This document shows, piece after piece, positions 21,932 through 29,229 of a stretch of 64,000 nt of DNA (the stretch's first letter is position 1; each line of letters opens with the position of its first letter). Position numbers and translations under genes: made by a program. The DNA is from Rhodocyclaceae bacterium (GTDB taxonomy: Bacteria > Pseudomonadota > Gammaproteobacteria > Burkholderiales > Usitatibacteraceae): positions 35,490 through 99,489 of the forward strand of contig JADCIX010000036.1 of assembly GCA_020247545.1 (NCBI GenBank). Reading direction: 5' to 3'. The notes under the pieces are model-generated. The model was not told the origin of the DNA. It was given only the letters and a program-made list of their open reading frames with translations, and made no database searches.

Positions 21932-22007
21932 GCCCGAATAGCTCAGTTGGTAGAGCAGCGCATTCGTAATGCGAAGGTCGTAGGTTCGACTCCTATTTCG
22001 GGCACCA
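21932..22007 (+). tRNA. thrW: tRNA-Thr (anticodon CGT)
   Basis: A cloverleaf can be drawn: acceptor arms GCCCGAA/TTCGGGC, a D-arm GCTC/GAGC, anticodon loop TTCGTAA (CGT, reads ACG) and a T-arm with GGTTCGACTCC. The discriminator A and an encoded CCA are at 22004-22007. The sequence closely resembles enterobacterial thrW, a well-known phage integration target. The defence island begins just after it. Confidence 0.96.
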
Positions 22008-22015
22008 TTAAAATC

Positions 22016-22047
22016 AACGGCTTACGTGAGTAAGCCGTTTTGTTTTT
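22016..22047 (+). terminator. Rho-independent terminator of tRNA-Thr
   Basis: A perfect 10-bp stem AACGGCTTAC / GTAAGCCGTT with loop GTGA is followed by a T-rich run (TTGTTTTT). It lies nine bases after the tRNA 3' end. Confidence 0.88.
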
Positions 22048-22124
22048 GGGCCGCCACCCATCCATGGCCCGACCATGGCCCACTTCTGGCCCGCATGCTC
22101 AACGAAGCTTGTTTGAGATCCATA

Positions 22125-23627
22125 TCAGGAGATTGTCTCCGCGACAACTTCTGTGCCAAGGTCGCCGGCGATCAGCCTGAATTGCTCAAGCGCAGCCTCT
22201 AAGTCCTCAACGATCTCTTGAGCGATGACATCTGGCGGTGGAAGATTGTCGGAATCTGCAAGGCTATCGTCCTTCAGCCAGAAGATATCGAGACTCGCCT
22301 TGTCGCGCGCGATCAACTCGTCGTAGCCATAAGCGCGCCAACGTCCGTCGGGATTGGCCTCACTCCACGTCTCGGTGCGCTGATGCCGATTTGCCGGGTT
22401 GTAGAGCGAAATGAACTCATCAAGGTCTTCGCGCTTGAGTGGATTCGTCTTTAGCGTGAAATGCTTGTTGGTTCGAAGATCGTAAATCCAGAGCTTCTTG
22501 GTCCAAGGCGTTTCGGAAGCCGGCTTGCGGTCAAAGAAGACCACATTCGCCTTCACACCCTGCGCATAAAAGAGCCCAGTCGGTAGCCTTAGCAGTGTGT
22601 GGACATCACACTCATGCAATAGCTTTTTGCGAATCGTCTCGCCTGCGCCACCTTCGAACAACACGTTATCCGGCAAAACGACCGCCGCGCGACCGTTGAT
22701 CTTGAGTAGCGTCTTGATGTGTTGAACAAAATTAAGCTGCTTGTTCGAGGTCGTCGCCCAAAAATCATCGCGCTCGATGATCTCTTTTTCACTGGTCGTT
22801 TTTCCGTCTTCACCAACGATCATGGTGCTGCTTTTTTTGCCGAACGGTGGATTCGCAAGCACGATGTCAAAGCGATCGCCCGGGTCACTCGCCAACGCAT
22901 CGGAGACCGCAACCGGAACATTGGTATCCGAGCCGATGCCGTGCAGCATCAAATTCATGGCGGCAAGCCGTGCAGTGCTTTGCACTAGCTCCCAGCCACG
23001 CATGGCGTGTTCTTTCAGGTGCTTCTTCTCTGCCTTGGTCAGGTTGGTATTGTTCGCCACCAAGAAATCATGTGCGGCCAATAAGAACCCCGCAGTGCCA
23101 CATGCAGGGTCGCAGATCGTCTCGCCGGGCTTGGGCGCAACAGCGTCGACCATCGCTTTGATCAATGCGCGTGGTGTGAAGTACTGCCCCGCACCGGATT
23201 TCGTGTCCTGCGCATTCTTTTCCAGCAAGCCCTCATACGCATCGCCTTTTACATCCGCTCCCATCGCGGACCAATTCTCACCGCCAATCAAATCAACGAT
23301 GAGGCGGCGCAACTTTGCGGGGTCTTGAAACTTGTTTTGCGCCTTGGTGAAGATCAAACCAAGCGTGCCCTTCTCCTTGCCCAGCTCTTCAAGTGCATGG
23401 CGATAGTGCTCGAAGAGCTCGTCACCGTCTTTCTCAAGAAGCGTTGGCCACGCGTATTTCTTCGGAATCATGCTTTCTTGGCTGTACGGTGGCTGGCTTC
23501 GCTCATCTGCCATCTTCAGAAACAGCAAGTACGTGAGCTGCTCGACGTAGTCGCCGTAGCTCATGCCGTCATCACGCAAGACGTTGCAGTAGTTCCAGAG
23601 TTTTTGAACGATGGTTGCGGAGTTCAT
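22125..23627 (-). CDS. hsdM: Type I restriction-modification system methyltransferase subunit
   Basis: N6-adenine methyltransferase subunit of a type I R-M complex. The product is 500 aa. The N-terminal HsdM helical domain (MNSATIVQKLWNYCNVLRDDG) is followed by the SAM-binding motif DPACGTAGFL (about 173-182) and the catalytic NPPF motif (about 265). It starts one base after the stop of the nucleotidyltransferase gene upstream. Type I genes normally sit together. Here hsdM is about 4.3 kb from hsdS, with five other genes in between on the same strand. Confidence 0.95.
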   Translation of the reverse strand: MNSATIVQKLWNYCNVLRDDGMSYGDYVEQLTYLLFLKMADERSQPPYSQESMIPKKYAWPTLLEKDGDELFEHYRHALEELGKEKGTLGLIFTKAQNKFQDPAKLRRLIVDLIGGENWSAMGADVKGDAYEGLLEKNAQDTKSGAGQYFTPRALIKAMVDAVAPKPGETICDPACGTAGFLLAAHDFLVANNTNLTKAEKKHLKEHAMRGWELVQSTARLAAMNLMLHGIGSDTNVPVAVSDALASDPGDRFDIVLANPPFGKKSSTMIVGEDGKTTSEKEIIERDDFWATTSNKQLNFVQHIKTLLKINGRAAVVLPDNVLFEGGAGETIRKKLLHECDVHTLLRLPTGLFYAQGVKANVVFFDRKPASETPWTKKLWIYDLRTNKHFTLKTNPLKREDLDEFISLYNPANRHQRTETWSEANPDGRWRAYGYDELIARDKASLDIFWLKDDSLADSDNLPPPDVIAQEIVEDLEAALEQFRLIAGDLGTEVVAETIS

Positions 23628-23628
23628 T

Positions 23629-24339
23629 TCAGCCTATTTCAGAGAGTTGTCTTAGTTTTTTGATCAAGCCGGGTACACGTGCTTGGCTACCGAGGTCCGT
23701 CGGTAGTTGGCCGGGTAGTGCATCCATGAAGTCCCGAATTTCAAGAAGTTGTTTGAATTCGGCCGCGAGGTACTCGCGTAGCTCGGCGGGCGAATTCGCT
23801 ACCTCTTCGAGCAGCGACTGGCGACCGTCGATAACCGTGACGATATCTTCAAGATCATGGCTTGCCATGTAGTCGCCATTGCCTCGGCCTTTAAAGGCTT
23901 CTAGCTTCGTGCCAAGAAAGACGGGGGCGGCGATCAGTTTGATGCCTAAGCCATCCGGCAACGTCACTGCGAGCGCACTTTCTACCGCTAATGGATACCA
24001 ACGATTGTGAAAGCCAAGGATGCCTTCGTCGGTTGGCATTAAGTCGACAGTGATATCTCGCAGTTTCCATCGGCAGATTGGCGCGTCAGCGCTCATGTCA
24101 TGCGTGAACCCGAGCGCTTCAAATTGTTTCTCAAGCGCATGAAACCCCTGATGCGACACCACGTGCGCCACGAGGTCAACATCGTCCGTCATGCGGATGG
24201 GCTGCGCACGCACATTGGTTACCAGCAAGCCCGTCGCACAGCCGCCAACAAACACCAGCGATTCACGCAGCGTGCCAAGTGCTGCCGCAACCGTCGTGAG
24301 GATGGCGAGATTCTTTTGGTCTGCGCTGATGGGCATCAT
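23629..24339 (-). CDS. Nucleotidyltransferase-fold protein (AbiEii-like / toxin-type)
   Basis: The product is 236 aa. The Pol-beta-type nucleotidyltransferase signature is visible: VFVGGCATGLLV (30-40), then RMTDDVDLVAHV (49-60), whose DxD pair would bind metal. Related proteins occur as toxins in AbiE/MenA-type pairs and as orphan enzymes in defence islands. It is preceded by a winged-helix gene (39-nt gap) and followed by hsdM (1-nt gap). A toxin role is inference from fold and partner; the substrate is unknown. Confidence 0.6.
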   Translation of the reverse strand: MMPISADQKNLAILTTVAAALGTLRESLVFVGGCATGLLVTNVRAQPIRMTDDVDLVAHVVSHQGFHALEKQFEALGFTHDMSADAPICRWKLRDITVDLMPTDEGILGFHNRWYPLAVESALAVTLPDGLGIKLIAAPVFLGTKLEAFKGRGNGDYMASHDLEDIVTVIDGRQSLLEEVANSPAELREYLAAEFKQLLEIRDFMDALPGQLPTDLGSQARVPGLIKKLRQLSEIG

Positions 24340-24378
24340 GATGGCGTTGATCGTGATGGCGCTTGCGTGGTTGGGTGA

Positions 24379-24951
24379 TTAACGAAAACGTTCATCGAGG
24401 AACATCATCGCCATCTCGCGCTCGCGCGCCGCGCCAATGCGCAAGGCATCAAATAGCGCCAACATTTCGTATAAAGACCGGTCCTCTAGCGCAGCCAAGG
24501 GAGCCTTTTCGTAAAGCGGCAGTAGCGTCATGCCGCGTGTTGTGCCTTCTGGGCTCGGCCAGACAGGCGGGTTTTCATCGGCGAACAGCACCTTCTCTTT
24601 TAGCGGACTCATGCCATACGCCGTTGGGAAGCCAATCGTCATTTCCCCGCGAACAGGCGGAAATGCATAGGGCGCGCCGTGATAGATGAAGAGCTTAAGC
24701 GTTGCGTTGATCGGGCGAATTTCACCTTCGATATCCGTGACCAACTTTGCGGCCAATAGCCGTTTGACCGCCGCATGGGCTTCAAACTGGGAAAGCTTCA
24801 GCTGCTTGCCGAGCTCCGCATATGGCAGCCATTGCCCCCGCAGCACGACCAGCTTCATCGCGACGACCACATCCTGCGGCCTCAGCGCCCACTGCCCAGT
24901 ACTTCCACGTTTTGACACGCCATAAGCGTCTGATTTTAATGAAGATTTCAC
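24379..24951 (-). CDS. Winged-helix DNA-binding protein, candidate antitoxin/regulator
   Basis: The product is 190 aa from a GTG start; no strong ribosome site is visible, so the start is uncertain. A winged helix is apparent at about residues 25-75 (LRPQDVVVAMKLV ... YAELGKQLKLSQFEAHAAVK). The rest is unrecognised. It precedes the nucleotidyltransferase gene. Its upstream region carries two near-palindromic 24-bp sites in inverted orientation, as expected for an autoregulated operator. The pair may be a toxin-antitoxin module that now drives hsdM. Confidence 0.6.
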   Translation of the reverse strand: MKSSLKSDAYGVSKRGSTGQWALRPQDVVVAMKLVVLRGQWLPYAELGKQLKLSQFEAHAAVKRLLAAKLVTDIEGEIRPINATLKLFIYHGAPYAFPPVRGEMTIGFPTAYGMSPLKEKVLFADENPPVWPSPEGTTRGMTLLPLYEKAPLAALEDRSLYEMLALFDALRIGAAREREMAMMFLDERFR

Positions 24952-24967
24952 TTTTTTAAGTCATTTA

Positions 24968-25045
24968 TATGCAATATGCATACAGCATATATCGCTGGCG
25001 GGCAGTCTGTCAATGCGCATTCATATGCTGTATGCATATTGCATA
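24968..25045. promoter_or_regulatory. Paired inverted-repeat operator upstream of the winged-helix gene
   Basis: Two 23-bp arms (24968-24990 and 25023-25045) are perfect reverse complements separated by 32 nt. Each arm is itself nearly palindromic: ATATGC, two bases, core TATGCATA, two bases, GCATAT. The left arm lies about 17 nt upstream of the GTG start. The rest of the 262-nt gap (24952-25213) shows no further gene. Confidence 0.7.
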
Positions 25046-25213
25046 CGAAGAAAAGAGAGCCTAGGCGACTCTCTGCAAAACTCCTTTATTGACGGGCTAT
25101 TTGGGGCAAAAGTGTCCAAAAATGCCCGCTGGATGTGGATTTCTGAAGAATACAAGCCAGCCCCGCTCAATTTCTTCTGCATTCATTAGCTCCGGTTTCG
25201 CAGAAGGCGGGTT

Positions 25214-26119
25214 TCAAGCCTGCGGGTCGTCCGCGTCTATGAGAGCAAAGGTGAGCCCTAATTTCACCTGCGAAACATAGGCGACGCGCTGCGCCAGAAG
25301 GTTCACGTTATCGGTGTCTGTTTGGAACAACCGCGCGTCAAGCGCTAACCGCCGCTGGTTTCGGGTCGTATCTTCTACGGCCGGTGCCTGACTGAACGCT
25401 AGCAATCTTTCGCCGCCATCACCACTGCGCGACTCAGGTGGATTTTCGCGCGCCCTGATGTTTCGAATCCCCGACAAAAGCTGCGTCAGCATGATTCTCA
25501 CCGCACCGCGTTGATCGTTGTCCTGCGAGCTATCCGAATTTCGCGCCAACGCGCGACGCTCTTCTAAAGCGCTCACGAGACTTTCGATATCAAAACCTAC
25601 ACCGATTTCCCTGGGTTCAGAATGGCACCAATAGGTGCTGGCACCAGGTTTGTAACTCACGTGATGGGAATTGCTATCTAGCGACCCAATGCGCGACGGC
25701 GGGATAAACGCGGTTTCCTTATGTACTCTATGCAAGATAAAGAACTCGTCGAGATCATCAACTTCGTAAAAGAGCGGCGTCGCATAAAGAATGAGAGCAT
25801 TCGGCTGAGATACCTGAAGATCGAGCAGCATTTGATGCTGGTTTGGCTCCTTCGTCCGGAGCGGCATCCGAAAATAAGTGGGCTGGTATGCACTTGGCAT
25901 GAGACTGCTGCGGCGCGTAAGCACCTTAGGAATCTTGAACTGTAAAAATATGGGTACAGCCTTTGTTGGAATGTGCAAATCGTAACCGCCGCCTGCACTG
26001 CCTTCCTGAATCAGTGACGGAAAAATCGGTGCGCGACCCAGCCGGATGCCCAGAAATCTAACCAAGGAGTCCGTCAACGCGAAGCCGTAGCTGAATTCGG
26101 AAAACTCACAGTTCGCCAT
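25214..26119 (-). CDS. Unrecognised protein co-operonic with CD-NTase; possible PD-(D/E)xK nuclease
   Basis: The product is 301 aa with a strong GGAGG ribosome site eight bases before the ATG at 26119. I do not recognise the family. The N-terminal part has E39...GGGYDL (D47) followed by a beta-like strand IFLQFK (Q60-x-K62) and then NQHQ (93-96). This order resembles the D, (E/Q)xK and later Q of PD-(D/E)xK nucleases. The C-terminal third is charged and probably partly disordered. It follows the CD-NTase by 64 nt. It could be a second effector or an accessory subunit; this is inference. Confidence 0.5.
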   Translation of the reverse strand: MANCEFSEFSYGFALTDSLVRFLGIRLGRAPIFPSLIQEGSAGGGYDLHIPTKAVPIFLQFKIPKVLTRRSSLMPSAYQPTYFRMPLRTKEPNQHQMLLDLQVSQPNALILYATPLFYEVDDLDEFFILHRVHKETAFIPPSRIGSLDSNSHHVSYKPGASTYWCHSEPREIGVGFDIESLVSALEERRALARNSDSSQDNDQRGAVRIMLTQLLSGIRNIRARENPPESRSGDGGERLLAFSQAPAVEDTTRNQRRLALDARLFQTDTDNVNLLAQRVAYVSQVKLGLTFALIDADDPQA

Positions 26120-26183
26120 CTCAATCGCCTCCTCGACTACATTTGAAAAAGCTCACGCCGGCCTAGCAAAAAACGACTGCTCT

Positions 26184-27065
26184 TCAAAAACCGCCATTGA
26201 AAACGATGTTCCACTGACGGTTAGCCTCAAACTTATCTCCAACCGCCTCAGCGGCTAACGCAGCTTGCGCGTGGTCAAGGCTGTAGGCTACTGCGGACAC
26301 CAACTGGCCCCATTTGGATTCTGTCGAAGCGGCATAGATCGTTCCAGCAACACCACAAGGATCGTGTAACCCTCGGCAACCGCGCTCATGCAGTAGCTTG
26401 AATGCCAGATACAAACACTGCGAGTAGGACTTCACGCCAACACAGATCCCGCTTGCGGCGAGGAGCATATCCAAGTGGAAACTGCTGATCGGGATAGGAC
26501 TAGCACGACAAAATTTCCACCACTTGAGCAGTTGCGAAACTTTTCGTAACTTACCCTGACTACGCGCATCCGCTTGCTTGAAGTAGAGATCATGGACCTC
26601 AGGGCTTGTCTCCATCCAGTCCCCTTTGCCATTGGGGATAAGGTATACGGGTCTATGGCGGTCAAATCGATGAAAGATCGCTGGCACTACATCCAGACTT
26701 TGCTGCGTCGCGCTAAACCATACAGCAACCGCCATACCATCTCTTCCAATCGCAGTATTCGGAAATCGTCCGATGAGCTCGTCGATAAATCGCGCGAGCA
26801 CAGTGGCGGACGAAACCAAACCACCACCCCACCGTGCCTCGTCACGCTTCAACACACCAAGCAAATCTAGGTCACTAAAATCCCGAATGGCCGTTTCCCT
26901 TGCATGACTGCCAATCTGAACTACCCGTGCCACATCGAAAACTTTACTTAGTCTGAGTCGAACTGTGTGTTGATGAATCTTTGCCTTCTCGAGTTGCGTA
27001 GGCATCGGCTGAATACGGTGCGCTAAATTCAACATATTGAACTGCGGAAGGTGGTTCGCATTCAT
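26184..27065 (-). CDS. CD-NTase (SMODS family cyclic oligonucleotide synthase), CBASS-like
   Basis: The product is 293 aa. The cGAS/DncV-type active site is clear: QIGSHARETAIRDFSDLDLL gives the GS motif at 52-53 and catalytic D65 and D67, and SLDVVPAIF supplies the third Asp (D125). A helical region with KLRKVSQLLKWWKFCR and SSFHLDMLLAA matches the helical part of SMODS enzymes. Such enzymes make cyclic di- or trinucleotides on phage infection and activate a partner effector. The ATG overlaps the stop of the S-4TM gene (ATGA), the usual enzyme-effector coupling. Confidence 0.85.
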   Translation of the reverse strand: MNANHLPQFNMLNLAHRIQPMPTQLEKAKIHQHTVRLRLSKVFDVARVVQIGSHARETAIRDFSDLDLLGVLKRDEARWGGGLVSSATVLARFIDELIGRFPNTAIGRDGMAVAVWFSATQQSLDVVPAIFHRFDRHRPVYLIPNGKGDWMETSPEVHDLYFKQADARSQGKLRKVSQLLKWWKFCRASPIPISSFHLDMLLAASGICVGVKSYSQCLYLAFKLLHERGCRGLHDPCGVAGTIYAASTESKWGQLVSAVAYSLDHAQAALAAEAVGDKFEANRQWNIVFNGGF

Positions 27066-27901
27066 CCACGTTCAACCAAATGCGCGCGCTGGTACGCGTC
27101 GTTGAGCGCATTTTGGTGACGCTGAAACAACCATAACGGAATCGGTGGGCACTGCAAACACGCAATCCCATAGTCATCACAGACGGTGCGAACTGCTTCC
27201 AAGTCTGGCGCGTCTTGATCTCGAAGTATCGCGCAAGCGGCATAGGCCTTTTCCGCTGCACGAGTCAAATCCAAAAATTTCTTCGCCAGGATGGCGACGT
27301 CAGCCGAAACTAGAAAGCCAACAAATACCGCCGCGCCCTTCAGAGTTGCAAAAACGCCATCGAGGGTGGGATCGGTGGCTAGGTTGGCCATATACAGTCC
27401 AAGCATCAAAACACCAATCGCCACTCCCGACACGACAAACAGAGTAGTGTGAATCTTCCCGCAGAGGAACTTAGTAAAGTAGGCAGATTCTGTCGTCGTA
27501 TCAGCGAGCCGCTTCACGCCGATCGGGAATTTGGATTGGTAATAGTCGCCCTCGAACGGCGCTCGTTTCAATTTCTTGCCCACACTCCACGCGTTGATGT
27601 CGGCGAGCTCATCCTTCGGTATGCCAATCCCCAAAGCAGTTGCATGGAGCACGAGCCGTCGACATTTGTCAGCCTTAATTTGCTGGCTAGTGGCCACCTC
27701 TCTTAACCAAGCGATAACAACTGACAAGCCAATCGCGGTTGCGCCAGAAATGGCAAGCGCAGTTTTGTTATCTACGGTTGCGCCGACAATCGCCGAGATT
27801 AGCGCAAGCAATGCGAAAACCAGGGAACAATTCCACTTAATTTCTGCTGAGCGATACAGATAGTTACGGGTCTTGGGAACAACGTCGGTGTTCTCCACCA
27901 T
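27062..27901 (-). CDS. S-4TM family putative pore-forming effector (CBASS-like)
   Basis: The product is 279 aa. Four predicted membrane helices sit at about 25-43, 47-66, 150-172 and 188-206, with a soluble central domain of about 80 residues and a C-terminal CPPIPLWLF motif. This matches the SMODS-associated 4TM family, thought to open membrane pores when the cyclic nucleotide binds. GGAGG precedes the ATG at 27901 by nine bases; an in-frame GTG at 27907 overlaps the hsdS stop. It is coupled to hsdS upstream and to the CD-NTase downstream. Confidence 0.75.
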   Translation of the reverse strand: MVENTDVVPKTRNYLYRSAEIKWNCSLVFALLALISAIVGATVDNKTALAISGATAIGLSVVIAWLREVATSQQIKADKCRRLVLHATALGIGIPKDELADINAWSVGKKLKRAPFEGDYYQSKFPIGVKRLADTTTESAYFTKFLCGKIHTTLFVVSGVAIGVLMLGLYMANLATDPTLDGVFATLKGAAVFVGFLVSADVAILAKKFLDLTRAAEKAYAACAILRDQDAPDLEAVRTVCDDYGIACLQCPPIPLWLFQRHQNALNDAYQRAHLVERG

Positions 27902-27903
27902 AC

Positions 27904-29229
27904 TCACGTTCCTCCACCAAACATCTTCGCAAGTACGCTTTGGCGCATGCGCTCTGCGCGCGCGAGATTTAGATCAACCTGTCCTTCGATTCCTTGAACA
28001 ATCGACACACGCCGATCGACTTCATCCAACAGCCGCTGCAACTCTGCTTCCGGAGGCAGTGCCACTTTGATACCTCTGATAATCGCGGTGTTCAAATTCG
28101 GCTGCGCGGCACCTTGATTGATGCGTCTCAACGACTCAGTAAGTGAGTCAAAAACATGCAAAAGGTAAAGCTTGATGCTTTCGTTATGCACGAAAAGCGC
28201 TGCCACACCGTCATTGATACATCCGCCGATCGCACTGATTTTCGGGACGCCTAACGTAGCGCCACTATTGGTGAGTAGCAAAGTTCCAGCCTCAATGAAG
28301 CGACTGTTCTCCTTGCCAAGCGTCGTCAATGTTTCCTTTGCCGCGCGAACGAATTTGCCCTCAGCAGACGTTACAGTGCCAACAGTTATCCACGGAATGT
28401 CGCCTCCGAAATACTTTGGATCGCCGGCTGGTCTTGGCGAAGCCCCCCGCACAACTTCAGCAAGTTGGTCTACAGATGCCCACAGCCACCCATCTGGCAG
28501 AGCCGGAAGGTCGGCCATGTCTGGAGCGGCCGGCTCGGTGTATTTGCCTTTTCCTTTCCACTCCTTGCGTCGAGTTTCGAGGATGCGTTGCAGCAACTGC
28601 TCGCCCGTCTCGTAGTCGCGTCCTTCTTTGCGGGCGAGTTCGGCTTCGGTGGGAACCAAGCGGCCTTCGACGGCGGCTTTGAGGACGGCGGCTTTGTAGC
28701 GTTTGAGGTTGGCCTTGACGCGCTTTAAGTTGGCGACGGCTTCGTCGAGGCGAGAGAATTGCTTTTCGATTTCGGCGACAGCTTCAATTTGCGATTCAAG
28801 TGGAGGAAGCGGAATCGCAAAGCTTTGAACATCTTTTGGTCTCACTGCTGGGTAAAGCGCGCCCTGTACAAGGCCTTCCATCGCAGAAATGAAGTCTTTT
28901 GTTTGAACCGCGTTGAATATCCAACGCGGTTCGACGTCATCTACCGCACGCAGAACGTGGAAGCCGGTTGACCCAATAGCGCCATCAAGTTCTGGCGGGA
29001 CAATCGCAACCGCATTTCTGTTGGGCCGTGTCATGGAAACGAGTACATCGCCCTTCCTCAAACGCTGCTTTGCCCTACTCGGCGCTTCGCTTGCTTGCAT
29101 TCGCTTGGGATCAACGATGCGCTTCCGCTCAGCGTCGATGCTGCTGATATCCACATAGATGAACTCGCCGGAATCTGCGGGGCCAAGTTGCTCAACTTTC
29201 GGCACTGTGATGTCGCGCAGTGCTCTCAC
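27904..29229 (-). CDS. hsdS: Type I restriction-modification system specificity subunit
   Basis: The product is 441 aa from a GTG that overlaps the hsdR stop (GTGA). It has two target-recognition domains, each ending in the usual conserved block: PLPPLESQIEAVAEIEKQFS then a long helix (LKRVKANLKRYKAAVLKAA), and later ALPPEAELQRLLDEVDRRVS. It sets the DNA sequence recognised by both the methylase and the nuclease complex. Its stop overlaps the possible GTG start of the S-4TM gene, physically joining R-M and CBASS-like genes. Confidence 0.93.
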   Translation of the reverse strand: MRALRDITVPKVEQLGPADSGEFIYVDISSIDAERKRIVDPKRMQASEAPSRAKQRLRKGDVLVSMTRPNRNAVAIVPPELDGAIGSTGFHVLRAVDDVEPRWIFNAVQTKDFISAMEGLVQGALYPAVRPKDVQSFAIPLPPLESQIEAVAEIEKQFSRLDEAVANLKRVKANLKRYKAAVLKAAVEGRLVPTEAELARKEGRDYETGEQLLQRILETRRKEWKGKGKYTEPAAPDMADLPALPDGWLWASVDQLAEVVRGASPRPAGDPKYFGGDIPWITVGTVTSAEGKFVRAAKETLTTLGKENSRFIEAGTLLLTNSGATLGVPKISAIGGCINDGVAALFVHNESIKLYLLHVFDSLTESLRRINQGAAQPNLNTAIIRGIKVALPPEAELQRLLDEVDRRVSIVQGIEGQVDLNLARAERMRQSVLAKMFGGGT

